A stretch of DNA of 64,000 bases from Ephydatia muelleri (lineage: Eukaryota > Porifera > Demospongiae > Spongillida > Spongillidae): contig JABACO010000005.1 of NCBI GenBank assembly GCA_013339895.1, positions 7,100,205 to 7,164,204 of the forward strand. The letters are read 5' to 3'. The notes under the pieces are model-generated. The model had not been told where the DNA came from and searched no databases. It saw nothing but the letters and a program-made list of their open reading frames with translations. Positions 9,934-20,780 of the stretch are shown here, one piece after another. The translations under genes were made by a program, and so were the position numbers. Within the stretch, counting starts at the first letter, position 1. Each line of letters starts with the position of its first letter.

Positions 9934-10794
9934 TTAATAAGTCGCATTGGATAGCTGTATCTTCTATGAACTGCCAACAATCTACCATAAAGGTTTATGA
10001 TAGCTTTCATGGGTACCTACCTGAAGACACAAAGAAACTAATTGCTGATATCATGCAATCTCCATGCTCCAAAATTGAAGTACAGTACAATGATGTGCAA
10101 AAGCAGAAAGACAAAGTGATTGTGGGTTGTTTGCTATTGCATTTGCCACCTCGCTTGCCCATCTTCAAGACCCTGCAAGCATAATCTATGATCAGGCTAA
10201 AATGAGAACACTCATTCACTGCTTTGAAACACAGAGTATGACACCTTTTCCTTCACATGGGTCTCGTAGACCCAGTGATCCAAATATCGAAGCCTACTCA
10301 ATCTATTGTGTCTGCCGAACGATTAATGATGGCACTCCCATGATCCAGTGTTCCTCATGCACAGTGGTATCATATGGCTTGTTGTGCTGTGCCTTCATGG
10401 TTCATGACAAACAAAAGACTACAATGGAAATGCCAGTCTTGTGCAAAGTAACAGAACTGTTCATTCATTGTCATACATGCATGTACATGCAGCTGATCCT
10501 CATTTGTTCTAATTGCATCCGGTCATCCTTCCCTATTATATTGTCCAATACTATACAAGCATGTAGAATAATATTCATCAGGTATTGTAGAAGATGTATA
10601 AACTAGGCAATCACTGTAACAATCTTTACTTCCCATTTGGTCAAACATACACCAAAAATAAACTTAATAAATGCACAAATCACATGCATATATATGCATG
10701 CCGCATGCGTAATATGAAGGCAAGATGTAATGAAGATTGGAAAGTTGTGCACCTTAGATACAACTACTTCAATTGGATATCATATTTTACACAA

Positions 10795-10973
10795 CCGGAC
10801 GGACGGTTGATCAACAGTACAATTTTTCCTGTCCCGTTAAACAACCGGACAGCCGGTTATTCAACCACTTACCACCATTATGCATCCAGTCAGCCGGTTG
10901 ATCATCGGGATAACCGGTTGATCAACCGGCGTCCGGTTGATCAACCGGATAAATTAACCATCCGTGCGGAACA
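10795..10973. repeat. Subterminal palindromic cluster, right end
   Basis: Several copies of CCGGTTGATCAACCGG and half-units precede the terminal ATCCGTGCGGAACA. They mirror the left end at 2048-2138. Confidence 0.75.
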
Positions 10974-10989
10974 TATATTTCAATACACT

Positions 10990-11301
10990 AGCTGGTAGGA
11001 TCATACTGTGTAACAAACTATTTGCACAGTGTCAACTAATTAAACGAATAAACAAGAAAAGACTACTGAAGTCCACTTATTTGAAAGGCTCGTTGGAGAG
11101 GGATCCAAACTTTAAATGCAATTGAAGATTCGACCTGTTAGGGTATAGATTCATTACGTCATCATCCCATCCACATATTAACATGCAACATTAACGCGAT
11201 CAACCATCCTATGCATAATTATACTACAGTGAAGCTCCCATGAACGTAATTAACTCTACACATCCTTGCAGTCATGTACACGAACCTCATTCTGCCCTCC
11301 G
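10990..11301. other. 3' flank of caspase-like gene 1, duplicated
   Basis: No gene. From about 11060 it resembles 42165-42405, downstream of caspase-like gene 2 (shared AATGCAATTG and ATTACGTCATCATC). So the duplication covered gene plus flanks. Confidence 0.6.
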
Positions 11302-12579
11302 TCACATTCCTCCACAGTTACGCAGAGCTTCGATACTGGCGTCGTCGACTGCGTTATTTTGGAGGACTAAGCTATAAAATTCAAGGCCATATTTTAAGTG
11401 ATCAATCGTTATATCTGCACCGTGACAGTGGTTGTCGAAGAACGACGCAATATTCAGAAATGCTGTGATGAACGTATTGGGCTGAGACACAGTATCTCGT
11501 TGAAACGCCAATTGATACGACGCGATGCTCGTCGTGATGAAGCACACTGCTGTGTTCAACACCTTATCTTTGAGAAGTTTCCTGTCACGAAGTATTGTAA
11601 TTGATTTGACGATGCTTTTCAGCCATTGTTTGGTTTTCGCGTGCAATGGCGGCCTAGGGGCCTTCATGTCATAGAGCTTTGTTATGTACTGGAAGCGACC
11701 GACATCGGGCACGCCGTCGATATCCGTTTCATCATCGTTATCCTTTTGATCTCCACCGGAGGAGGTGATTTCAGGATCGATTTGGCAACTCGATACTTTC
11801 CCGGGCGCCTCATATTTAACCAATAGTGAGGAGAGGGCCTCGCAGCACGTACGACACTCTGTCAGTATGTTGTACAAGGGTAGCTTCCCAGGGTCGCAGC
11901 TCTGCTTTCTCATTGCATCGGCAAGGAAGTAGCTGAACATAGAGACTTCCAGAGTGCCTATGGTGTAAGAAGTCTCATTGGCGGTGCAGGCGCTCATGAC
12001 GAACAGGCTGCGGTGGAGGGGTATGTCTGTCGTCAGAGCGTCGCCGACGCCACCGGCGTAGCAGCAGTCCAATGCAAAGAGAACGTGTTTGGCTTTGCAG
12101 CTCGCTTCCGTCAGCCAGTCGTTCAGGACGCTAGCGGTAATGCACGTGCACTCCGAGCGATCGAAGTCGGAAGGCGCGAGTGCCCGTTTATCTCCAACCT
12201 CTACACCGTGGCCGCAGAAATAAAATACGAACATTCCTTCTGCCTCCACACATTTGGCTGCATATACAAAGCACCTTTTCATGCCTTCAAACGTACAGTC
12301 CGTTGAATTTTCACTGGCTACGAGAATCGTTGTGTTGCCTTCGGGCACAGCACCGATCTCTACGAAGGTTTTAGAGACGAGCTTGGCAGCGGTCACAACG
12401 GGGCGGCCCAATGACTTAGCTTGCATCTTCTCGTGACTCTGGTAGTCGATCGCAAAGCCCACGAGATGGCTTTGAGCAGTGTCAAATTCCACCTCCTCCG
12501 TGGGATTGCCGATGATAATAAACTTATCGCTATGTCGGCAGTCCGCCGGCTGTTGAATGTGTGAAGACCTTTGACCCAT
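11302..12579 (-). CDS. Caspase-like (peptidase C14) protein, copy 1, 3'-truncated
   Basis: Single exon, 425 residues from the ATG at 12579. The frame stays open six codons upstream to a GTG, but ATG is the normal start. N-terminal MGQRSS fits the N-myristoylation signal MGxxxS. The p20-like fold shows the catalytic dyad: His at about 124 in FYFCGHG and Cys at about 172-173 in FALDCCYAGG. A DFDRS loop lies between them. A helical, Lys/Asp-rich C-terminal region of about 200 residues has no domain I recognise. It is highly similar to 42407-43729. About 32 bp are missing near the 3' end relative to copy 2, shifting the frame so that the protein ends at RNCGGM. Metacaspase- or paracaspase-like specificity cannot be told by eye. 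The 5' flank lacks the YY1-like motif of copy 2, so expression is uncertain. Confidence 0.8.
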   Translation of the reverse strand: MGQRSSHIQQPADCRHSDKFIIIGNPTEEVEFDTAQSHLVGFAIDYQSHEKMQAKSLGRPVVTAAKLVSKTFVEIGAVPEGNTTILVASENSTDCTFEGMKRCFVYAAKCVEAEGMFVFYFCGHGVEVGDKRALAPSDFDRSECTCITASVLNDWLTEASCKAKHVLFALDCCYAGGVGDALTTDIPLHRSLFVMSACTANETSYTIGTLEVSMFSYFLADAMRKQSCDPGKLPLYNILTECRTCCEALSSLLVKYEAPGKVSSCQIDPEITSSGGDQKDNDDETDIDGVPDVGRFQYITKLYDMKAPRPPLHAKTKQWLKSIVKSITILRDRKLLKDKVLNTAVCFITTSIASYQLAFQRDTVSQPNTFITAFLNIASFFDNHCHGADITIDHLKYGLEFYSLVLQNNAVDDASIEALRNCGGM

Positions 12580-13470
12580 TGCATCCCAATGGCTCACAAC
12601 GGTTTAAACCGGATATTTATAATAATAGTATAAGCGCTAAACTTTTCTCCCACGAACTTTCCATTTAGCTGTAAACATTCCGTCTAGAGACAGGATATAA
12701 GTTCTTAGGACCATGGAGCTCCCTAGAGACTGGTGTATGTATATATTCGGTTATTAATTGTGTCACTAGTATTTCGGTCTGCGCCGGGTCTAATTTTGGT
12801 CCGACCAGTGTCACTTCACTGACAGGACTATCATAGTTCTAGGATACGCCCTTACGATAGGTGGTCCCCCACACTTAATACTTATACCGTTTCTGTAGCT
12901 AACTTCATTTTTACACGTTCCCCTGTCTCTATAGCTATCACAGCAATTCAGGGCTATATCAATCGTTTAGCAGTTCATCAGGTGAAAAAATTAATGATCG
13001 TTGTAAAACGCACACACGCGGTATTTCTTAAAGAAGATGGATACCTTTGTGGCAATATAACTTTACAGTTTTGCCATGAAATTTGGTCTTCAGTTAGGCA
13101 AAGGTAGCCAATGTAAACAGTGACGTTCCACTCATTGTTATTTGGTAGTAAATGAAGGTTACAATAGGCCAAAATTATATTCGGGGTCAACCCCGTAATC
13201 ATAGGACCGCAAGGCTATAACTCTCTAGAGCTGTGACGGGCACCTTTTTGTGCAGACAGCTTGTATATACGTACACAGTGTTAGCAATAGCTCTTTTTAG
13301 TTGTCTGTGCATTATGTCGTTCATGACATACACTACAATGTTGATTGTGGTGTAGAATGACTTGCGGACAGCAGAACAGATGCTGGACAAAGTATATTGT
13401 TGGATGAAAGGACAGGCGGGCATTTGTAGGGAAGCAGTCTCAACAATTTCAAAAGGGAGTGCAATAGAAG
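12580..13470. other. 5' flank of caspase-like gene 1; no other gene seen
   Basis: 12600-12740 is a diverged copy of about 43925-44110, upstream of copy 2. No recognisable coding sequence in the remainder. Confidence 0.5.
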
Positions 13471-13474
13471 AAGG

Positions 13475-16395
13475 TGCATGTGTTACCTATCTGGAGAGAC
13501 GAGACACATACCTTGGAATTGTCCAGAGAATCTTCAACTGAGATCACCGTCAAAGCCCAAGCATATAGCCAAGCCAGTTAAGACTATGGATGAGGAGTCT
13601 CAAGTGGCTTGCGGAGCATCATCTAAGTCATGCAACAACGAAAATTTGATAGTAGATTCTGGAGCATATGACTCAGTAACAAGAATTCATGGTTAACTAT
13701 GAAGAATTTGGCACACCACAGAAGGTATGTCTTGGATACGGTTGTACTTTTGAGGCTTTCGGAAAGGAAACACAGCAAAAACAGATTGATGCATGTCACT
13801 AGAAATTGATAATAGGGCACTTGTTTTTCAAAAAACGAGTGCCCTATTAATGATTTCTAGTGACATGTATCAATCTGTTTTTGCTGTGAAGGTCATAGTC
13901 ACAATGGTCTTTAAAAGGTGTGAGCTGAAAAAGGTTACTATGTATGATGTGTTGTATGTTCCGAAGTTGGCATGTAATCTGTTCTCTGTTAGAGCAGCTG
14001 CTGCAAAAGGTATGACTCTGGGTATTGGATATGGGATAGAAATGGAAATTTGCTTGGCACAGGATCACTGGTGAAAAATCTGTACTATTGGATTGTGAAA
14101 CAATTAACCATGAGTCAAGAAAAGGTGTTCATTGCATCAGGATTCCTAGCCAACAACAAGGCTTATCTCTGGCACCAACAACTTTGACATATAAATGAAC
14201 ATCAATTGGAAGAAATGGTTAGTCAAGATCTGGCGAAAGGACTACATATTCCATGCAATACTAGAATGTCATTCTGTGAAAAGTGTGTTGAAGGGAAGAT
14301 GCTTTTAAATTGATAGTAAAGATTCAAACAGCTTGTACATTGTGATGTATGTGGACCAATGCCTTCGGAGTCAATTGGTGGCAGTCAATATTTTGTGACG
14401 TTTATTGATGACTACTCGAGATATTGCAGGGTCTACTTCATGCAGAGGAAGTCAGAAGACTTTGACAAATTTGAGCTGTGTACCACTAATGAGTGTGGAC
14501 TCATAATGGTGGAGAGTAGATCTCTAAGGAATTTGACAAATACTTGTTGGACAAAAGATACACTATGAACTGTCAGCACCATACTCGCCTGCTCAAAATG
14601 GAGTTGCTGAAAGGATTCATCAAATATTAATGGAGTCTGCACCTACAATGATGGCCCAAGCTGAACTGTCAGACAAATACTGGGCAGAGGCAGTCGTGAC
14701 AGGTGCGTATTTATGGAATTTGTGCCAACTAGATCCTTCAAAGAAAGGGCTACACCATTCGAGAAATGGTATGAGAAAAACCTGATCTTAGTCATCTAAG
14801 AGTGTTTGGGTGTATGGTGTATGCCTATATACCTGAAGCTAACAGGAAGGATAAACTCAGCAAGAAAGCTGAGAAGCTGCATTTTGTTGACTACAGTCTT
14901 CAAACAAAGGCATATTGTCTGATTAGTGATGATACTGAAAAGTTCATTGTTCGTTGAGACATCATTTTCAATGAGTATGATTTTCAGCACGATTCAATAA
15001 CTGGTACTGTAGATGCAGATGAGGGATTTATTTCCAAGAAAGATGAAGTAGTAATTCAAGAGATACCTGAAGAAGTGGAATGGCCTGCACAAGGTCAAGA
15101 AGAGGTGGAGTCAGAGCAGGAACAACAGGAGTACGAAGGTGCTGTACAAATTTGCTATCCTAGGAGATTGAGTATTGCACCAACCAGGTATGGAATTGAT
15201 GAATATGTTCGTACCATTCTGACGACATAACTAGAGGAAACACAAAGCATAACAGAGGCACTCATGGAGATTGATTTATCTGAGAAATGGGGGTAGCTGC
15301 AAATTCAGAGTACCAGTCACTCATGCAGAATGAAACGTGGGTATTACCTAAAGGACGTAAACCTGTTGGATGCAAATGGGGACTCTTCAAGACAAAACGA
15401 GGAAGTGATGGCAAAGTTTAGCTATATACAACTCGACTTGTAGCAAAAGGATTCACTCAAAAGCATGGAATAGACTATGATGAAACCTTTTCATCTGTTG
15501 TTCTCTTTACAACTATTTGTACACTACTAGCATTTGCTGTTCAAAATGGAATTGTGGTACATCAGATGGATGTAGTCACTGCATTCCTAAATGGAACACT
15601 AGACGAAGAGATCTATATGGAACAGCCACCTGGATACATCAAGAAAGGAGAGGAATATTTGGTGTGCAAGCTCAAGAAGTCAATCGATGGATTGAAACAG
15701 TCACCTAGATGCTGGAACAAGGTCTTCAATGAGTACATGAAATCTATTAGCTATGAGCAATGTGCAGCCGATCCTTGTGTGTTTGTCAGGACTGAAGGAA
15801 TTGAAATCACAATAATTGCTGTGCATGTTGATGACTTAATCATCATTGCAAAGAATCCAGAAACAATGAAAAGGACAAAGATAGTCTGGCAGAGCAGGTT
15901 CAAAATGAAAGATCTTAGAAAATTCACTACTGTCTGCGGATCAACGATGAAGGGTGTTAATGGATGCACCAAAGGCCATATATTCAGTCATTGTTGGAAA
16001 GGTATGGACTATCAGAAGCAAAATCATCTTCTACTCCATGATATCGATGTGAAACTAGTTAAGGATGATGGAGCTGGTAAATTTGCAGATCCAGTATGCT
16101 ACCAATCAATGGTATAGAGTTTGCTTTATGCAGCTATTGGTACAAGACCTGACATAGCCCAAGCAGTTGGAGCTGTGTCTAAGTTTAATACATGTCCTAC
16201 AGAAACTCTATTTTTCGTTATCTTAAAGGACCAATTAACCTTGCACTGAAATTTGAGAAAACGGCTGATAACAGTATTACTGGATTCTCAGATGCTGATT
16301 GGCAGGAGATTTGGACAGTCGTCACTCCACTTCAGGTAATTTATTTGTCATGTCACTAGTTGCATTGACAAACACTGAGGCATATCGGACCTCGT
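13475..16395 (+). pseudogene. Copia-type (Ty1/copia) retrotransposon polyprotein remnant
   Basis: The domains occur in Copia order on one strand. They are a Gag zinc knuckle (CYLSGETRHIPWNC, with the second Cys lost), aspartic protease (LIVDSGA), a VLYVPKLACNLFSV segment, integrase H2C2 and core (LWHQQL, then VHCDVCGPMP and FVTFIDDYSRY), and reverse transcriptase (MDVVTAFLNGTLDEEIYMEQ, HVDDLIII). The end of RNase H follows (DADW, GDLDSRHSTSGNLFVMS, VALTNTEAY). Protease, integrase, RT, RNase H order separates Copia from Gypsy. Many stops and frameshifts are present, a fold-back insert lies at 13771-13888, and the RNase H part has a deletion. No LTRs were found. From 15541 onwards it lies in the left arm of a giant inverted duplication. 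Confidence 0.85.
13771..13888. repeat. Fold-back (hairpin) insert in Copia
   Basis: Two 58-bp arms, almost perfect reverse complements, with a loop of about 2 nt. They begin CACAGCAAAAACAG and end CTGTTTTTGCTGTG. The insert sits between Copia GKGN and KVIVTMVF codons and interrupts the frame. Confidence 0.9.
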
Positions 16396-16781
16396 AACAT
16401 CGGCATTATGATTGTGCAGGGCATCAAAATGCATATTCGCATAGCGAAATAGAGCAGGACGAAGTGTTGCAAGTAGGAAGTCGATAGCGTTTTCGTAAGT
16501 TATAGCAATTTGGCTTTTATGTTATAAACACAAATCATTATCTCGTAGAACGTCCCATACAATATTTTAAATAGATATAAAGTTCAACATCACATAATAT
16601 GTCACATTGCTTTTCGGATTCAAATTCAACATATTTTGCTCCTATAGTGTGAACATTAGTTTTCGGTACATTGTTGTGATATGTAGGAATGCATGCGCAA
16701 TGTGCTGCTATGTACATGTCCACATAACACAAACGTACTAGTTAGTAGTACAATAGTATACATTCTACATACCCCGGCCGG

Positions 16782-17012
<231 letters not shown>

Positions 17013-17218
17013 CGCACACGCACATGCACCCACATGCACTCGCAAGTGACTATGATGAAAAAGTTTATATAGATGGCATTAGCGTCAAGCGATCGGTACA
17101 TAGAAGTGCTTACAAACGGGCATCCGAATCGTCGATCGTGGCTATAGAATTCTGCTCGATGAAAGGATCGATGATGACCATGCCAGCACCTGTAAACAAA
17201 CATGATGACGAATCCTTC

Positions 17219-17962
17219 CACTGGCGGACGGAGGGCGGGGGGGGGGGGGGGGGGGGGGGGGGGGGCGGGGTTTGGGGGATTGCAACCCCACCTCCCCCTT
17301 TTGGTCTATATTACATAACGCGGAATAATTAACACATTAATTAAGCACACATCTATGCGATTTAACCAAAAATCTACGTACAAAAATGGCAGCGAAAAGA
17401 GACAAAATTACGAGAGGTTGTGTGAAAATACCGTCTTTTTTCAAAAGGTGAGCATGATTACCATAGCCAGTTGCTACCAAAGTATTAGACATATCCTACC
17501 ACTGTTGTGATGGTGCTGCTTGCAGTTGTGGCTTCTGTGGTTTGTAATGTAACGATATTCATACACCATAAATGACATTTTCTAATATCCATCGTCAATT
17601 GGATGTATACTGCCAATCTCAAGTGCTGAGGCTGAACGCTCCTTCAGCTTGATGACGAGAATCAAGATATGCACAATGTCCATCATGACAGAGCACTGCT
17701 TCAGTGATCTTAATAATAGCTATGCACTACTGTGAACGAATTCCAGTAGAAGAAGTCTGCAAAGCTTTCATCCAAGCAAATCCAAGAAGAATATTTCAGG
17801 CCTCATTGTTTTTGGACTAACTCACTGTGCTATGATATTTCATAAACAGCTCCCAAGGTTGCGATTTCTTCCTTTTTGTTTCAATAATTTATTTAACCTC
17901 CCCCCCCCCCCCCCCCCCCCCCCCCCTTTCATTAATTCCTGTATCCGCCGCCGCCTCCGCTG
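17219..17962 (+). mobile_element. hAT-family remnant, internally deleted
   Basis: The ends are CACTGGCGGACGGAGG and its imperfect partner CCTGTATCCGCC...CCGCTG. Two pieces of transposase remain: an N-terminal exon at 17386-17447 (MAAKRDKITRG, ending at a GTGAGC donor) and the C-terminal dimerisation region at 17610-17820. The latter reads LPISSAEAERSFSLMTRIK, and after a frameshift IPVEEVCKAFIQANPRRI, ending FLD. G29 (17237-17265) and C27 (17900-17926) tracts lie just inside the two ends. Most of the catalytic domain is missing. No target duplication was identified. Confidence 0.7.
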
Positions 17963-18087
17963 ACTCGCGCAGCAAGAGCATATTTGCCATGGCCATGAAG
18001 CGCACAACACTGGTTTGAACCTACAATTGAACTTATTATTAAATTTCAATAAACTGTGACGCAATGCGGTTGTGTATTCTTAAAATA

Positions 18088-18358
18088 GAAAATAAGCTAT
18101 TAAGAAATCAAATCATACCAAGCAGATAATGATATACGTCAATCACAATGGAATGCTGATGTATTAATCGAGACAAAAATAATAGACACAAACTCTGATG
18201 ATATAGCCAAGCCATTTACTACTGCCTGCAACATCATGTACCAATAACCAGCATATAAAGTACTATTAGCTAATCACTGTGCAAATAGTTTGTTATACAA
18301 TACTGTATACTTTGGACTATATTTGAAGCAAACGCTGGATCAGTATATTGGCGTTGTA
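18088..18358. other. Spacer of giant inverted duplication 1
   Basis: 271 bp of unique sequence between the arms. No coding sequence recognised. Confidence 0.8.
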
Positions 18359-18483
18359 TATTTTAAGAATACACAACCGCATTGCGTCACAGTTTATTGA
18401 AATTTAATTGTAAGTTCAATTGTAGGTTCAAACCAGTGTTGTGCACTTCATGGCCATGGCAAATATGCTCTTGCTGCGCGAGT

Positions 18484-18518
18484 CAGCGGAGGCGGTGGCG
18501 GATACAGGAATTAATGAA

Positions 18519-18569
<51 letters not shown>

Positions 18570-19235
18570 GGATAAATTATTGAAACTCGAACCTGGGGAT
18601 CGAAGCATGCTGTTTATGAAATATCATAGCGCAGTGAGTTAGTCCAAAAACATTGAGGCCTGAAACATTCTTCTTGGATTTGCTTGGATGAAAGCTTTGC
18701 AAACTTCTTGTACTGGAATTCGTTCACAGTATAGTAGTGCATAGCTATTATTAAGACCACTGAAGCAGTGCTCTGTCATGATGGACATTGTGCATGTCTT
18801 GATTCTCGTCATCAAGCTGAAGGAGCGTTCAGCCTCAGCACTTGAGATTGGCAGTATACATCCAATTGACGATGGATATTAGGAAATGTCATTTATGGTG
18901 TATGAATATCGTTACATTACAAACCACAGAAGCCACAACTGCAAGCAGCACAATCACAACAGTGGTAGGCTATGTCTAATACTTTGGTAGCAACTGGCTA
19001 TGGTAATCATGCTCACCTTTTGAAAAAAGACGGTATTTTCACACAACCTCTCGTAATTTTGTCTCTTTTCGCTGCCATTTTTGTACGTAGATTTTTGGTT
19101 AAATCGCATAGATGTGTGCTTAATTAATGTGTTAATTATTCCGCGTTATGTAATATAGACCAAAAGGGGGAGGTGGGGTTGCAATCCCCCAAACCCCGCC
19201 CCCCCCCCCCCCCCCCCGCCCTCCGTCCGCCAGTG
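18484..19235 (-). mobile_element. hAT-family remnant, inverted copy
   Basis: Mirror of 17219-17962, with the same internal deletion and the same two transposase pieces. The homopolymers differ in length (G50 against C27, C19 against G29). Confidence 0.7.
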
Positions 19236-19441
19236 GAAGGATTCGTCATCATGTTTGTTTACAGGTGCTGGCATGGTCATCATCGATCCTTTCATCGAGC
19301 AGAATTCTATAGCCACGATCGACGATTCGGATGCCCGTTTGTAAGCACTTCTATGTACCGATCGCTTGACGCTAATGCTATCTATATAAACTTTTTCATC
19401 ATAGTCACTTGCGAGTGCATGTGGGTGCATGTGCGTGTGCG

Positions 19442-19530
<89 letters not shown>

Positions 19531-19974
19531 CCGGCCGGGGTATGTAGAATGTATACTATTGTACTACTAACTAGTACGTTTGTGTTATGTGGACATGTAC
19601 ATAGCAGCACATTGCGCATGCATTCCTACATATCACAACAATGTACCGAAAACTAATGTTCACACTATAGGAGCACAATATGTTGAATTTGAATCCGAAA
19701 AGCAATGTGACATATTATGTGATGTTGAACTTTATATCTATTTAAAATATTGTATGGGACGTTCTACGAGATAATGATTTGTGTTTATTAAACATAAAAG
19801 CCAAATTGCTATAACTTACGAAAACGCTATCGACTTCCTACTTGCAACACTTCGTCCTGCTCTATTTCGCTATGCGAATATGCATTTTGATGCCTTGCAC
19901 AATCATAGTGCCAATGTTACGAGGTCCGATATGCCTCAGTGTTTGTCAATGCAACTAGTGACATGACAAATAAA

Positions 19975-20780
19975 TTACCTGAAGTGGAGTGACGACTGTC
20001 CAAATCTCCTGCCAATCAGCATCTGAGAATCCAGTAATACTGTTATCAGCCGTTTTCTCAAATTTCAGTGCAAGGTTAATTGTTCCTTTAAGATAACGAA
20101 AAATAGAGTTTCTGTAGGACATGTATTAAACTTAGACACAGCTCCAACTGCTTGGGCTATGTCAGGTCTTGTACCAATAGCTGCATAAAGCAAACTCTAT
20201 ACCATTGATTGGTAGCATACTGGATCTGCAAATTTACCAGCTCCATCATCCTTAGCTAGTTTCACATCGATATCAGTTGGAGTAGAAGATGATTTTGCTT
20301 CTGATAGTCCATACCTTTTCAGCAATGACTGAATATATGGCCTTTGGTGCATCCATTAACACATTTCATCATACTCGATGTTGATCTGCAGACAGTAGTG
20401 AATTTTCTAAGATCTTTTCATTTTGAACCTGCTCTGCCAGACTATCTTTGTCCTTTTCATTGTTTCTGGATTCTTTGCAATGATGATCATCAACATGCAC
20501 AGCAATTATTGTGATTTCAATTCCTTCAGTCCTGACAAACACACAAGAATCGGCTGCACATTGCTCATAGCTAATAGATTTCATGTACTCATTGAAGACC
20601 TTGTTCCAGCATCTAGGTGACTGTTTCAATCCATAGATTGACTTCTTGAGCTTGCACACCAAATATTCCTCTCCTTTCTTGATGTATCCAGGTGGCTGTT
20701 CCATATAGATCTCTTCGTCTAGTGTTCCATTTAGGAATGCAGTGACTACATCCATCTGATGTACCACAATTCCATTTTGA
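19975..20780 (-). pseudogene. Copia RT/RNase H fragment, inverted copy
   Basis: Minus-strand copy of 15541-16350. It reads MDVVTAFLNGTLDEEIYMEQ and KKSIYGLKQSPRCWNKVF. It keeps Tyr in SIYGLKQ where the left copy has Asp, so in this respect it looks less mutated. It is cut at 20780 inside the RT. Confidence 0.85.

Larger units (their letters stand above)
8341..10453 (+). pseudogene. Ulp1 (C48) protease and PHD finger of the Ginger element, interrupted
   Basis: The coding parts are 8341-8456 (FQYLIKKENPT to FVQVLNI) and about 9938-10453, split by the piggyBac at 8457-9933. The catalytic set of a Ulp1-type cysteine protease is visible: His in NKSHWIAVSS, Asp in VYDSFHG, Gln in the VQKQ segment, and Cys in SDCGLFAIAFATSL. 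The Cys block sits in a different frame from the His/Asp block (frameshift near 10112). A C4HC3 PHD finger follows (IYCVCRTINDG, MIQCSSC, then WYHMACC and WKCQSC), with one more 1-nt frameshift before WYH. Ulp1 proteases cleave SUMO-like precursors; their role in Ginger elements is unknown. Confidence 0.75.
2048..10973 (+). mobile_element. Ginger1-like DNA transposon, degraded, with three nested insertions
   Basis: The termini are inverted repeats: TGTTCCGCACGGATG at 2048 and its reverse complement ending at 10973. The 4-bp TATA flanks both ends (2044-2047, 10974-10977). Both ends continue into clusters of palindromic CCGGTTGAT(C/T)AACCGG motifs. The coding part reads in order: H2C2/integrase core, acidic repeats, integrase C-terminal module, Cys-rich domain, Ulp1-type cysteine protease and PHD finger. 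Integrase plus Ulp1 plus PHD is the known content of Ginger1 transposons, whose integrase is related to Gypsy-type elements. Of the 8.9 kb, roughly 4.8 kb comes from three later insertions (4097-4851, 5761-8340, 8457-9933). Frameshifts and stops show it is not functional. Confidence 0.8.
18359..20780 (-). repeat. Giant inverted duplication 1, right arm
   Basis: Inverted copy of 15541-18087. It carries the mirrored hAT remnant (18484-19235, with a 50-nt G tract at 18519-18568), (TG)n at 19444-19528, and a Copia RT fragment. Confidence 0.92.

Noticed and set aside
11626-12436. Plus-strand ORFs opposite caspase-like gene 1 (also 42521-43792)
   Set aside because: Shadows of the minus-strand coding sequence without domains of their own.
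18570-18610. tRNA-like TCGAACCTGGGGATCGAAGC
   Set aside because: Resembles a T-arm, but no acceptor stem or anticodon arm can be paired around it, and its mirror copy lacks it.
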